Assembly (NCBI RefSeq): GCF_002210285.1
Contig: NZ_MWQE01000005.1
Coordinates: forward strand, 62,001 to 126,000
Direction: 5' to 3'
Source of the DNA: Fibrobacter sp. UWR2
GTDB taxonomy: Bacteria; Fibrobacterota; Fibrobacteria; Fibrobacterales; Fibrobacteraceae
DNA: 64,000 bases
A program made the position numbers and the translations under genes. Positions 8,942 to 17,435 of this stretch are shown here, one piece after another. Every line of letters begins with the position of its first letter. Position 1 is the first letter of the stretch. The notes below the pieces were generated by a model. The model ran no database searches. It had not been told where the DNA came from and saw nothing but the letters and a program-made list of their open reading frames with translations.

Positions 8942-9685
8942 ATGTCCAGTGAAAAAATGACATATGCGCTTACTGTGGCGGGCTTTGACGGCTCCGCCGG
9001 TGCGGGCTTTGTTGCCGACATCAAGACGATGGCGCACTTTGGCGTGTACGGCCAGGCGGTATGTACGGCGCTCACGCAACAGAACGAAGAAGAGTTTGTC
9101 GCCCCGGGCTGGGTCATATGGGACCGCATCGAGGCGCAGCTTGAAACGCTCTTTAAAAAGCATAAGTTCAAGTACGTGAAGATTGGCCTCGTGGAGAAGG
9201 CGCGCACGCTCAAGCGCATTGTGGATTTTGTCCGTAATGAATCTCCGGACGCGTTTATCGTGTGGGACCCGATTGCGAGTGCTTCGGCGGGGTTCCACTT
9301 TATGCGCGAGACCGACAAGTTTATCCCCGTAATGAAGTCGATTGACCTCGTGACTCCGAATCAGGACGAGTTTGCCTACCTGGGGCTCGGGCTTGCGCAG
9401 TCCCGCGGCGAAATCCACATGGGGCAGGACTTTGCGGTGCTGCTGAAGGGCGGGCACGCTCGGGGCAAGGAATCTGTCGATACGCTGTGGTACAAGGACG
9501 AACTGTGCAAGTTCAGGAGCCCGCGGCTCCCCGGCAAGGGCAAACACGGCACGGGCTGCGTGCTCTCTTCTGCAATTCTTGCGAACGTGGCGCTCGGACA
9601 CGACCTGCCAGAAGCCTGCCAGATAGCGAAGAACTACATGGACGAATTTCTCCAGAGCGGGGAAGGCCGCCTCGGGTTTGTCTAA
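8942..9685 (+). CDS. thiD: Hydroxymethylpyrimidine / phosphomethylpyrimidine kinase
   Basis: A 247-residue ribokinase-fold kinase that phosphorylates HMP and HMP-P for thiamine synthesis. Motifs seen are the N-terminal TVAGFDGSAGAGFVADIKT substrate loop, PNQDEF, LLKGGH and the anion-hole/catalytic segment GKGKHGTGCVLSSAI. The first ThiD motif usually reads AGxDSSGGAG; here Ser is replaced by Gly in part (FDGSAGAG), as also seen in divergent members. The other thiamine genes lie 14.5 kb downstream. Confidence 0.88.
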   Translation: MSSEKMTYALTVAGFDGSAGAGFVADIKTMAHFGVYGQAVCTALTQQNEEEFVAPGWVIWDRIEAQLETLFKKHKFKYVKIGLVEKARTLKRIVDFVRNESPDAFIVWDPIASASAGFHFMRETDKFIPVMKSIDLVTPNQDEFAYLGLGLAQSRGEIHMGQDFAVLLKGGHARGKESVDTLWYKDELCKFRSPRLPGKGKHGTGCVLSSAILANVALGHDLPEACQIAKNYMDEFLQSGEGRLGFV

Positions 9686-9707
9686 AAGGATTTTTTTAGG
9701 AGGAGTT

Positions 9708-11072
9708 ATGAAGCGTTTGGGAGCTTTTTTCGCAATATTGTTTTGCCTTGTCGCCTGTGATGACGACGAGTCGTTTATGACAAGGCCGAGTGACGATAGT
9801 GAACTTTCGTCGTCTAGTAAGAAAGACGGGTCTTCGTCGAGCGGGAAAGGCAAATCCTCCTCTGCCGAAAAGGATGCTTCGTCTTCGAGCAAAAAAGCGG
9901 GCTCGTCGAGCAGTTCCAGCGAAGGTAAATTGGCTGAAGTGTCTAGCAGTTCTCTTGAAAGCTGCGAGGAACTCAAGGCAAGGCTACTTCCGGAGGGCGT
10001 GAAGTATGGAACCATGACTGACGAACGCGACGGCCATGTCTACAAGACCCTCTATGTCGGGGATTATATGTGGATGGCCGAGAACCTGGATTACGATTAC
10101 AAGGTGGAAGGGGACTCCAGCGAGGGCAGCTGCACCACTAGGTGTTGTGAGATGCTAGGCCGTTCGTACCAGTGGAAAGATGCGATTGATTCTGCCGGTG
10201 TATTCTCGGGGGACGCCGCCGGTTGCGGCTATAAGGCGACTTCGAGACAATGCACGCAGACAGAACCTACGCAGGGAATTTGTCCGGAAGGCTGGCACTT
10301 GCCCAGTTCGTCTGAATGGAACCGCTTGTTTGGATATGTAAGTTCTTCGCGCCTAGGCCTTGAAGGGAACTATTGGACGTCGTATGACGCTTCGGGTGAG
10401 GAGGCTACTGCGGTATCCGCGAGGGATACCTCCAGAAAACTTGAACTTGACGATAAATACCATTACAAATTTATTCGCTGTGTGAAAAATGACTTTGATG
10501 CAACCACCTGGAACTGGCTGGTTTCCAAGGAAGAACGCTTTAATCCGGATATAGAGTATGGCGAGCTGAAGGATGAACGCGATAATCAAGTCTATAGGAC
10601 CGTGACGGTGGGTGAGCAGACCTGGATGGCGGAAAACCTGAACTACATTGACACAAATAACGTCTCATATTGTTACAACTGGAATCCCAGAAGTTGCAGC
10701 GTGGCCGGTCGCTTATACCGCACTTTCAATAGGGATTCGACATGCCCTGCAGGGTGGCGTATTCCGAGCGAGTCTGACTGGCGGATTCTTTTTAATTCTG
10801 TTGGCGGGGAGAACAGGGCGAGCATGGCGCTGAAAACTGCTCGCGGATGGAACGGCATTGACGAGGTGGGCTTTAGTATACTCCCTGCAGGGTACCAATA
10901 TTATTCATCCGGATATGGTTCATCGGGCCCCGTGTTTGCAGGAAGCGGCGAAGTAACCCAATTCTTGCCGAATGTCGTGGTGCGGAATAGCGGGCTGCAT
11001 TTTGAATACAACCCGACTGCAAATGAAGGCTCGTACATTCGCTGCATTAAGGTGGAAACTACGGAAGACTAG
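9708..11072 (+). CDS. Lipoprotein with Ser-rich linker and two FibSucc domains
   Basis: A 454-residue lipoprotein. ATG 9708 follows a strong AGGAGG at 9699-9704 and is preferred to the upstream in-frame TTG at 9678, which overlaps thiD. The lipobox is LFCLVAC (Cys18). A long Ser/Lys linker (about residues 30-85) resembles the linkers of Fibrobacter cell-surface proteins. Two FibSucc domains follow, starting YGTMTDERDG and YGELKDERDN, each with WMAENL; the CPEGWHLP and CPAGWRIP motifs are clear. Function unknown. Confidence 0.85.
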   Translation: MKRLGAFFAILFCLVACDDDESFMTRPSDDSELSSSSKKDGSSSSGKGKSSSAEKDASSSSKKAGSSSSSSEGKLAEVSSSSLESCEELKARLLPEGVKYGTMTDERDGHVYKTLYVGDYMWMAENLDYDYKVEGDSSEGSCTTRCCEMLGRSYQWKDAIDSAGVFSGDAAGCGYKATSRQCTQTEPTQGICPEGWHLPSSSEWNRLFGYVSSSRLGLEGNYWTSYDASGEEATAVSARDTSRKLELDDKYHYKFIRCVKNDFDATTWNWLVSKEERFNPDIEYGELKDERDNQVYRTVTVGEQTWMAENLNYIDTNNVSYCYNWNPRSCSVAGRLYRTFNRDSTCPAGWRIPSESDWRILFNSVGGENRASMALKTARGWNGIDEVGFSILPAGYQYYSSGYGSSGPVFAGSGEVTQFLPNVVVRNSGLHFEYNPTANEGSYIRCIKVETTED

Positions 11073-11102
11073 CAAAGTTCAAGCGCTCGTCCGTGAACAA
11101 TA

Positions 11103-11125
11103 AAGCCCCGCAGTGCGGGGCTTTT
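11103..11125 (+). terminator. terminator after the FibSucc lipoprotein
   Basis: Stem AAGCCCCGC (11103-11111) / GCGGGGCTT (11115-11123) with a 3-base loop, followed by TT. Confidence 0.75.
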
Positions 11126-11285
11126 GAAATTTAGCGCGAGAGTCGTTCGCGAACGGTCGTCCGTGAGCAACAAAGCCCTCGGGTGTTAACCGAGGGCGGT
11201 TGACGCCTTTGGCGTCCGCGGCTTCACTCGGTCATAAAATTATGCAAGCATAATTTTGCGACACTCGTTTTGCACGCTTTTGCGA

Positions 11286-11338
11286 GAGTGAGCGCCAACC
11301 GGAGTAATTCAATCCCCGAGTTTAGCGCGAACGGTCGC
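11286..11338 (+). repeat. 53-bp imperfect direct repeat, copy 1
   Basis: Differs from copy 2 (11381-11433) at 7 of 53 positions by eye; shared cores include AATCCCCGAGTTT. The copies are 95 bp apart, start to start. Confidence 0.8.
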
Positions 11339-11349
11339 CTGTAAACGGA

Positions 11350-11373
11350 AAAGGCCCGTATTAACGGGCCTTT
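11350..11373 (-). terminator. typA terminator
   Basis: Stem AAAGGCCCGT (11350-11359) / ACGGGCCTTT (11364-11373), 4-base loop, 60 bp past the typA stop on the minus strand. The trailing T run is short, so it may work in both directions. Confidence 0.6.
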
Positions 11374-11380
11374 GCAGTGA

Positions 11381-11433
11381 GAGCGAGCGCCATTCGGAGC
11401 AATTTAATCCCCGAGTTTGGCGCGAGCGGTCGC
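11381..11433 (+). repeat. 53-bp imperfect direct repeat, copy 2
   Basis: Ends exactly at the base before the typA stop codon (11434-11436). See copy 1 at 11286. Confidence 0.8.
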
Positions 11434-13269
11434 TTAATCGTCGTCTTCGGCGGGGCGCTTGGACATCTGCTTGCGCTTGATCGGGTCGAGCTCGTTCTTG
11501 CGGAGGCGCAGAATTTCCGGCGTGACTTCGATGCATTCATCTTCGTTGATGAAGGTGACGCATTCTTCCAGAGTCATGCGGCGGTACGGGGTCAGCTGGA
11601 TCATGTCGTCAGCAGACTTGGAGCGCATGTTGGTGAGGTGCTTGCCCTTCGTGACGTTCACGGTGATATCCACGTCGCGGTTGTGTTCGCCCACGATCAT
11701 GCCCGGATAAACTTCCGCACCCGGTCCGATGATGAGGTAGCCGCGGTCTTCCAGGTTGGAAAGCGCATAGCTGGCGGCTTCGCCCGGTTCCTTCGCGATG
11801 AGCACGCCGTTGATGCGTGTCGGGATTTCGCCTTTGTACGGCTGGTATTCCTTGAAGAAGGACTGCGTGACGGCGTAACCCTTGGAGAGCGAGAGGAGGC
11901 GCGGACGGATACCGATGAGGCCACGGCTCGGCACGATGAACTCGAGCGTCACGCGGTCGTTATCGTCGGTGACCATGTTCACCATTTCGCCCTTGCGCTG
12001 CTGGATTTCCTGGATGCAGGCGCCGCTGAATTCGCTCGGGACTTCGACCTTGAAGTCTTCGACCGGTTCCAGGAGCTTGCCGTTTTCGTCGTTGTGGAAA
12101 ATCACCTGCGGGCTACCGATGGTGAACTCATAAAGTTCACGACGCATGTTCTCGACGAGGATGGTGAGGTGCAGAATGCCACGGCCAGATACCTTGAACG
12201 TGGAGGCGCCGTCGACCTTCTCGACGAGGAGGGCGGGGTCGGCCATGTGGGCGCGTTCCAGGCGTTCCTGGAGCTGGTTACCCGTCATGAACTTGCCACC
12301 GTACTTGCCGGCGAGGGGCGAGGTGTTCACGGTGAAGATCATGGAGATGGTCGGCGGGTCGATGTGAATGCGCGGCAGGTGCTTCGGGTTGTTCGCGGCG
12401 CTGATGGTATCGCCGATATCAAACGTGTCGAGGCCTGCGATAAGCACGATTTCGCCCGGGCCTGCTTCGTCGACCGGCTTCGGGGTGAGGCCTTCGTAGC
12501 GCAGAATCTTCTGCGGGCGGACCGTCTTCACGGTGCCGTCGGTAAAGGACTGTGCATAGGTCTGGTTCGGCTTGAGCACGCCCTGCTGCACACGGCCCAC
12601 GGCCAGGCGGCCAAGGAAGGTGGAGTATTCGAGAGAGGCAATCTGCAGGAGCGGTTCGCCTGCCGGGTCGCCCTTCGGGGCCGGAATGCGCTCGATAATC
12701 TTGTCCATGAGGATGCTGAAGTCGCCGTCCGGGTCTTCCATCTCGGCCTTGCAGATGCCCTTGCGACCGGAACCGAACACCTTATCGAAGTCAAGCTGTT
12801 CTTCGTTGGCGTCGAGTTCGCAGAACAGGTCGAACACCTTGTCGAGGGCTCCGTGCGGGTTGCAGCCGTCGCGGTCGATCTTGTTCACCACCACGATGGG
12901 GATGAGCCCGAGTTCGAGAGCCTTCTGCGTCACGAAGCGGGTCTGGGCCATCGGGCCTTCGAATGCGTCTACGACCAACAGAACGCCGTCCACGGTACCG
13001 AGAACGCGTTCCACCTGGCCACCGAAGTCGGCGTGCCCCGGGGTATCGACGATGTTCACGCGGTAGCCCTTGTACATGACGCTCGTGTTCTTGCTGAGGA
13101 TGGTGATGCCGCGTTCGCGTTCCAGGTTGTCGGAATCCATCACGCGTTCGTTGACTTCTTCACCTTCGTGGAAGGTTCCACACTGCTTGAGGAGCTGGTC
13201 GACGAGGGTGGTCTTACCGTGGTCAACGTGGGCGATAATGGCGACGTTTCTGATTTTAGATTGATCCAT
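11434..13269 (-). CDS. typA: Translational GTPase TypA/BipA
   Basis: A 611-residue ribosome-associated GTPase acting in 50S assembly and stress adaptation. G1 [11 protein letters not shown]3 DTPGHADF and G4 NKID lie in the first 135 residues; EF-G-like domains II, III and V and the TypA-specific C-terminal domain (ending in a Lys/Arg/Asp-rich tail) follow. ATG 13269 ([20 protein letters not shown]) is the family start; the frame continues 49 codons upstream but that stretch is not conserved in style and holds the promoter. A TAAATTTG element at 13302-13309 gives a leader of about 30 nt. Confidence 0.96.
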   Translation of the reverse strand: MDQSKIRNVAIIAHVDHGKTTLVDQLLKQCGTFHEGEEVNERVMDSDNLERERGITILSKNTSVMYKGYRVNIVDTPGHADFGGQVERVLGTVDGVLLVVDAFEGPMAQTRFVTQKALELGLIPIVVVNKIDRDGCNPHGALDKVFDLFCELDANEEQLDFDKVFGSGRKGICKAEMEDPDGDFSILMDKIIERIPAPKGDPAGEPLLQIASLEYSTFLGRLAVGRVQQGVLKPNQTYAQSFTDGTVKTVRPQKILRYEGLTPKPVDEAGPGEIVLIAGLDTFDIGDTISAANNPKHLPRIHIDPPTISMIFTVNTSPLAGKYGGKFMTGNQLQERLERAHMADPALLVEKVDGASTFKVSGRGILHLTILVENMRRELYEFTIGSPQVIFHNDENGKLLEPVEDFKVEVPSEFSGACIQEIQQRKGEMVNMVTDDNDRVTLEFIVPSRGLIGIRPRLLSLSKGYAVTQSFFKEYQPYKGEIPTRINGVLIAKEPGEAASYALSNLEDRGYLIIGPGAEVYPGMIVGEHNRDVDITVNVTKGKHLTNMRSKSADDMIQLTPYRRMTLEECVTFINEDECIEVTPEILRLRKNELDPIKRKQMSKRPAEDDD

Positions 13270-13301
13270 GGACTGCCTGTAATGGTTGTAATTTTTGCGC
13301 G

Positions 13302-13333
13302 CAAATTTAGCAAAATGAGCCTTATATGGCAAG
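13302..13333 (-). promoter_or_regulatory. typA promoter
   Basis: On the minus strand, CTTG (13330-13333), a 20-base spacer, then TAAATTTG (13302-13309). This differs at one position from TTTG-N20-TAnnTTTG, the Bacteroidota promoter type. Confidence 0.5.
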
Positions 13334-13350
13334 TTCAGACGAATTTTTAC

Positions 13351-13358
13351 TATATTTA
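13351..13358 (+). promoter_or_regulatory. -7/-10 element of the receiver-domain gene
   Basis: TATATTTA (hexamer TATATT 13351-13356) with 7 bases between the hexamer and ATG 13364, implying a leaderless transcript. The stretch TTTTACTATATTTAC also occurs upstream of aspS and pfp. Confidence 0.5.
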
Positions 13359-13363
13359 CAGGC

Positions 13364-13813
13364 ATGGCAAAAGAATTTGACGACTTTGAAAATGATGAAA
13401 TGGATGAATCCGCCAAGGAATTCTTCCCCGAAGAAGAAAACCTTGCCCCGGTTGTTCGTGATTACAGTGAGCGCCGTATCCTGATCTGGGAAGACGACGA
13501 CGTACGCCGCAATGCATGCCTCGAGGTGCTTTCTGACCTGCTGGTGGGCGCCACCTTCAAGGCGGTGAAGACCGAGGCCGAAGCCATGGAACAGATCGAG
13601 AACGATGACTGGGATACCTTCGTGGTGGATTTCTACACCGAAGGCGTTTCGGCAAGCGATTTCGTAAAGTGCGCGAACAACTATCCGGGTTCCATCCTCG
13701 TGGCCATCAACATGGCTCCGCTCACGCTCCCCGATGAGCGCGACCCGGCCAAGACGGAACTGTTGCGCCGCCTGTTCGACATCGAAAAGCCTGTGACGCA
13801 GTTGCACGGCTAG
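13364..13813 (+). CDS. Stand-alone response-regulator receiver-like protein
   Basis: A 149-residue protein with an acidic N-terminal 35 residues and then a receiver fold. The acidic cluster WEDDD (after strand 1), the likely phospho-acceptor Asp in TFVVDFYTEG, and the conserved Lys in DIEKPV are present. The Thr/Ser normally ending strand 4 appears to be Ala (ILVAINM). There is no output domain, so it may signal by protein contact. The partner kinase is not in the window. Divergently transcribed from typA. Confidence 0.65.
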   Translation: MAKEFDDFENDEMDESAKEFFPEEENLAPVVRDYSERRILIWEDDDVRRNACLEVLSDLLVGATFKAVKTEAEAMEQIENDDWDTFVVDFYTEGVSASDFVKCANNYPGSILVAINMAPLTLPDERDPAKTELLRRLFDIEKPVTQLHG

Positions 13814-13845
13814 TCCGCTCTGCCAAAGAATTTACAGAATTTGAA

Positions 13846-13876
13846 AAACGGGTTCGCCATTCCGGCGAGCCCGTTT
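13846..13876. terminator. bidirectional terminator between convergent genes
   Basis: 13-bp stem AAACGGGTTCGCC (13846-13858) / GGCGAGCCCGTTT (13864-13876) with one G-U pair and a 5-base loop. It separates the receiver gene from the minus-strand lipoprotein. Confidence 0.8.
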
Positions 13877-13889
13877 GAATATTTGCGAA

Positions 13890-15137
13890 CTAGTCGCAGA
13901 AGGTCGCGATGCCCGGTGTAGGTGTGCCCAGACACCAGTTCTCGGGATTTTCGCGGTCGTCCCACGCGCCGATGTTCAGGTGCGAACTCCTTGTCGTAGA
14001 ACTGGAGTTGTTTAGCGGTGCGGCACTCAGGTGCAGCGAGTCCACCTTGCCGTAATAGACGGAATCCATGATTTCTCCGTCGCAGTGCAGTACGATGGAG
14101 GCTGCCGTCGAACCGTTGCTCTTGAGGAACGTGGGCATATTTTCGGTATGGCGGTATTCCTCTGGCGTGTTCGGGTTCGTGTCGTTGCCGAGTACGAGTG
14201 CCTCGCGCGGGGGCAGCACGAGCGATTCGATGATTGCGGATTCCTTCGGGAGGGTACTTTTCCCGATGGAACATCCCGTAATTTCGAGCGTGTCGTTGCT
14301 CCCGTTGTAGATTTCCACGAAGTCAAATGCAGTGGAGTCGCTCTTGACCGGGTTCACGAGGAATTCGCTGATGACCATGTCGCCTTCTGCGGGCGCCCTG
14401 CGTGCTGCGGGGAGTTCCAGCGGGAATACCATCTCCACTCCATCGGAAAGCTGTAGCGACACGCTGATTTTTGCACGGAGCGAATTAATCTGTAATTCCG
14501 GGACGGGAGTGTTCTCGTCGATGTGTACGCTGTCCTCGATGCTGTAGATGGCGTTACCCGCGGCATCGCGCAGGGTGAGCGTAAACGCATAGTCCACTCC
14601 GAGTGGGAGCATGTCGCTTGTGAATACGGCTGTAGAGCCTTCGATGGCCATCGGGTATTCGAACGTATCCGATTCGGATTGCAGCCTGAGCAAGCCTGAT
14701 GTGATTCCTGTGGGGTTGCCGAACCCGAGGGGGATTTCTACGTAGATGAATCCGACTACCGCATGCATCGGAATGGAAACGTTCGCGATTTCGCCAGCCG
14801 AAAGCTTGGTCTCGACTTCGCCTTTTTGCATGAGCGATCCGTTAGCATACAGCTTCGCCACGAATTTCCAGTGGTCGTGCGGGAATAGGTCCAGGTTGAA
14901 CCCTGTTTCCTTGGCCCCGAGCTTCATGTGGAGCGTATCCGCGCCATAGCAGTCGACAACGATGCTGTCGGTGAGGGGGACTGCCGTGTGGCTGAGTCGC
15001 AGCGCGACGCTTGCCGTTTTTGTATCGGCGGTGCCGACGGGGGAGTTTTCGCGGTCATCGCTTCCGCAGTGGCATAGGGCGAGGGCGCACATGGCGACGG
15101 CAAGTGCTTTTGCCTTTTTCTTGAATGCAGGACTCAT
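13890..15137 (-). CDS. Lipoprotein with C-terminal lamin-tail domain
   Basis: A 415-residue lipoprotein; the signal ends CALALCHCGSDD (lipidated Cys is one of the two, most likely the second). The middle is beta-rich without a recognised family. Residues about 250-345 match a lamin-tail domain (LTD): MVISEFLVNP, FDFVEIYNGSNDTLEITGCSI and LPPREALVLG. LTDs occur on bacterial surface and secreted proteins, often beside hydrolases, and probably mediate binding. AGGAGG (minus strand, 15142-15147) supports ATG 15137. Transcribed alone. Confidence 0.75.
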   Translation of the reverse strand: MSPAFKKKAKALAVAMCALALCHCGSDDRENSPVGTADTKTASVALRLSHTAVPLTDSIVVDCYGADTLHMKLGAKETGFNLDLFPHDHWKFVAKLYANGSLMQKGEVETKLSAGEIANVSIPMHAVVGFIYVEIPLGFGNPTGITSGLLRLQSESDTFEYPMAIEGSTAVFTSDMLPLGVDYAFTLTLRDAAGNAIYSIEDSVHIDENTPVPELQINSLRAKISVSLQLSDGVEMVFPLELPAARRAPAEGDMVISEFLVNPVKSDSTAFDFVEIYNGSNDTLEITGCSIGKSTLPKESAIIESLVLPPREALVLGNDTNPNTPEEYRHTENMPTFLKSNGSTAASIVLHCDGEIMDSVYYGKVDSLHLSAAPLNNSSSTTRSSHLNIGAWDDRENPENWCLGTPTPGIATFCD

Positions 15138-15223
15138 AAAACCTCCTTGTATGGTTGGTCCATACCCTTAATACGGTTTAGGAGGCAAAATCAGCCTTTT
15201 TGATACTCTTTTTTTGTAAAATG

Positions 15224-15255
15224 GTGCTTAATCGTGCGGATTAAGCACGCTTTTT
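15224..15255. terminator. hairpin with T-rich tail
   Basis: Perfect 10-bp stem GTGCTTAATC (15224-15233) / GATTAAGCAC (15239-15248). The plus strand continues GCTTTTTG; on the minus strand it follows the release-factor-like gene and can end its transcript. Confidence 0.65.
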
Positions 15256-15291
15256 GTTTGTTGAGCGGCAATTCAGGAACGATGTACCCGC

Positions 15292-15759
15292 CTAGAGTTT
15301 CAGCCGGGATTTTCCTCCGGCGACTCTCTGGTTCTGCAGTTTCTCGGCGCAGGCCTTGTCTTGCCGGAGGATTTTCACGAGCGCGCTGGGCGAAAGTCCG
15401 AACGCGGCCGCAGCCGCCTTCGTGTCGCCGGCCTTTGTTGCCATGATGTCGAAAACGTGGGCGACGAACAGCGGAAACAGCGCGTTGGAGGGCTGTATAT
15501 GGCCGTTGCTCCCGGGGAAGGGTATTTCGGGGCCTGCGGGCGTTTCGCGGACATTCAGGGCGATTGCCATCTGCATGCGGTGCAGCGCATGGGTCTTGTT
15601 TTCCTTCGCGCTTCTCGCTTCGCACGATTTGATTTCTAAATTGTATTCACGTAGGCAAAGTTGTACGCCTGTGTTGGTCTTGTTGCGGTGTTGACCGCCG
15701 GGGCCACTTCCCTGAAACGCTTTCTGCGTGCAGGCGGCAAGCAACTGGTCCAAAGACAT
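15292..15759 (-). CDS. GGQ-domain release-factor-like protein
   Basis: A 155-residue protein with the peptidyl-tRNA hydrolysis motif of class I release factors in SGPGGQHRNKTNTGVQL (GGQ near residue 20), but without the codon-recognition domains. The helical C-terminal half ends in a basic LQNQRVAGGKSRLKL segment. This fits the 'peptide chain release factor-like' family related to ArfB/C12orf65, which act on stalled ribosomes; the HRNK after GGQ differs from ArfB (NVNK). Start ATG 15759 is chosen; an in-frame ATG at 15783 would overlap the divergent lipoprotein gene. The role in ribosome rescue is inferred. Confidence 0.8.
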   Translation of the reverse strand: MSLDQLLAACTQKAFQGSGPGGQHRNKTNTGVQLCLREYNLEIKSCEARSAKENKTHALHRMQMAIALNVRETPAGPEIPFPGSNGHIQPSNALFPLFVAHVFDIMATKAGDTKAAAAAFGLSPSALVKILRQDKACAEKLQNQRVAGGKSRLKL

Positions 15760-15777
15760 TCTTAGGTAGGTATCGCG

Positions 15778-16509
15778 ATGCATATCCTGAAAAATAAAAT
15801 TGTTGCAATGTTCTCGCTTGCGCTTGCTTTCGGAATTACCGCCTGTGCGGGCACTGCTGGGCAATCGGGTGACGGAAAACCGGCAGAATCGGGGGCAAGC
15901 GCCCAGGAGAAAAATGCCCAGTACGAGGGCCAGCTGCAGGACAAGCAGGCCATGCTGGAAAACATGTTTAACGGGTTCCTTTCTGCCGTGCGCAATGGTT
16001 CGGATGCCGAGACCCTCTACGGTTTCTTGACCGATACATCTGAATACTGGCTCGATACGCTCGAGAACCACGCGAAGGTCTACAATTCCGAGGCCCTGGA
16101 TACTTGCCAGTTCTACGAGGCGTATACCATAATCCTCTACCGCCTTTACGAACGCGAACACCTGTGGGAAACGGACGAAGACCGCATGCTCTTTATGATG
16201 CTCAGCAAGAGCGGCATGCTCGACCGCTTCACGAATTTGCCGCTTGGCCCGATGAAGGTGAAGAACGACCGTGGAAGCATCGGCCTTGCAAAGAGCCCGG
16301 AAGTGCCCATCATGATTTTCGAATGGGATGACCAGAACTGGAAACTCAACCTGCCCGAAACCGTCCCGCTCATCACGAAGGGTATCGAGTCTATCGCCGT
16401 GAAGAAAAACTGGAATGGCAAGAAACTTGCTCTCTACTGGATCGAGAAGGAATACCACATGACGTATTCCAGGCTTGACGAAAGCTTGCTTGAACCCATC
16501 GGTTTCTAA
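15778..16509 (+). CDS. Lipoprotein of unknown function, upstream of the PorU-like gene
   Basis: A 243-residue protein with lipobox GITAC (Cys about residue 23), a low-complexity linker, and a mostly helical body with several aromatic pairs (YWL, YRLYEREHLW). No family recognised. It is the first of four plus-strand genes with gaps of 12, 29 and 2 bp that lead into the C25/PorU-like peptidase, so a role in the same envelope process is plausible. Confidence 0.7.
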   Translation: MHILKNKIVAMFSLALAFGITACAGTAGQSGDGKPAESGASAQEKNAQYEGQLQDKQAMLENMFNGFLSAVRNGSDAETLYGFLTDTSEYWLDTLENHAKVYNSEALDTCQFYEAYTIILYRLYEREHLWETDEDRMLFMMLSKSGMLDRFTNLPLGPMKVKNDRGSIGLAKSPEVPIMIFEWDDQNWKLNLPETVPLITKGIESIAVKKNWNGKKLALYWIEKEYHMTYSRLDESLLEPIGF

Positions 16510-16521
16510 CGGGGGCCTTTG

Positions 16522-17406
16522 ATGCGGCTCTTTACAGCATTTCTGTTGCTTGCCTTTGTCGTGGGCTTTGCAAAGCCTGCCCAGAAACCGGTGCCTGCGA
16601 AGGGTTCTCCGGCTGCCCCCGCCAGGCTGATTGGTGCGGTGGATTCCCGTACGGAATTCCCTGGCGCGAGAATGTTTTCCGTGCTGGATTCTGTCGGCGG
16701 TACGGGCACCTGGATGGAATGGGATGTGAACGGCATCCGGGACCCGTCCGTGATGTACGTGCTCGACCCGCTTCTCAAGTCGGCAAACAAGCCCAAGATG
16801 GTCTGGGTTATCTCGGAGCGTGAAAAGCCCCTCATGGCGGTGTTGCTCCCGAAAGGGGCCGGCGAGGTACTTGCCTTTTATGAACTTGCTGCCCTCGACG
16901 CAAAGCCTGTCCCCCTGCAGATGAACCGCGTGCTCAGCCCCGATGTGGTGTTCCGCGACTACAGGCAGGTGAGCACATCCGAATTTGTCCACCTGGACAG
17001 ACCTTCACTGAAGGCTACGGCGACGGAGAAGTCCATTCGGTTCACGTACACGAATCCCGATGCGAGTCCGCTCCGTTTTGACAGCGACTTCACGAAAAAG
17101 ACTGTCGTCGAGAAGAAGAACGAGGTCCGCAACTACCACGACTTTTTCGAGTACGAGTATGTGCTGATGCTGCGCGCCTTCGTTCAGTCGACCCGCGGGC
17201 TTTTCAACTGGCAGGCCTGGCACTGGTACATGCCCGCTTTCAATGCTCGCGCCATGATTTCGGACAAGGAACTCGAGGCCATACTCTCGAAGGGCGTGCC
17301 TCCGCAGTCCATCACCATTTTCAAGATGAAGGCGGAAGGTGGTCAGTGGGTTGAATTTAAGACTAGCGGCAATGGTTTTTACGAAATGGTAATCACGAAT
17401 CCTTAG
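16522..17406 (+). CDS. Secreted protein of unknown function
   Basis: A 294-residue protein with a signal peptide (MRLFTAFLLLAFVVGFA) and no lipobox. ATG 16522 is preferred to the adjacent TTG 16519; GGGGG at 16511-16515 is the likely ribosome binding site. No domain recognised. It starts 12 bp after the lipoprotein gene and ends 29 bp before the PorU-like gene. Confidence 0.68.
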   Translation: MRLFTAFLLLAFVVGFAKPAQKPVPAKGSPAAPARLIGAVDSRTEFPGARMFSVLDSVGGTGTWMEWDVNGIRDPSVMYVLDPLLKSANKPKMVWVISEREKPLMAVLLPKGAGEVLAFYELAALDAKPVPLQMNRVLSPDVVFRDYRQVSTSEFVHLDRPSLKATATEKSIRFTYTNPDASPLRFDSDFTKKTVVEKKNEVRNYHDFFEYEYVLMLRAFVQSTRGLFNWQAWHWYMPAFNARAMISDKELEAILSKGVPPQSITIFKMKAEGGQWVEFKTSGNGFYEMVITNP

Positions 17407-17435
17407 TTTTTAGGAACCTGAATTTGTATTTTTAG

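Larger units (their letters stand above)
11073..11433. other. 361-bp gene-free, hairpin-rich convergent region
   Basis: No gene is seen. Besides the two terminators it holds a GCCCTCGG/CCGAGGGC hairpin (11175-11197), an AT-rich hairpin AAAATTATGC/GCATAATTTT around 11238-11259, a TTGACGCCTTTGGCGTCCGC palindrome (11199-11218) whose near copy is at 37857-37876, and a 53-bp imperfect direct repeat. Confidence 0.7.

Noticed and set aside
11377-13380. 667-codon open frame on the plus strand opposite typA
   Set aside because: A shadow of GC-rich third positions in typA; the TypA protein on the minus strand has all family motifs.
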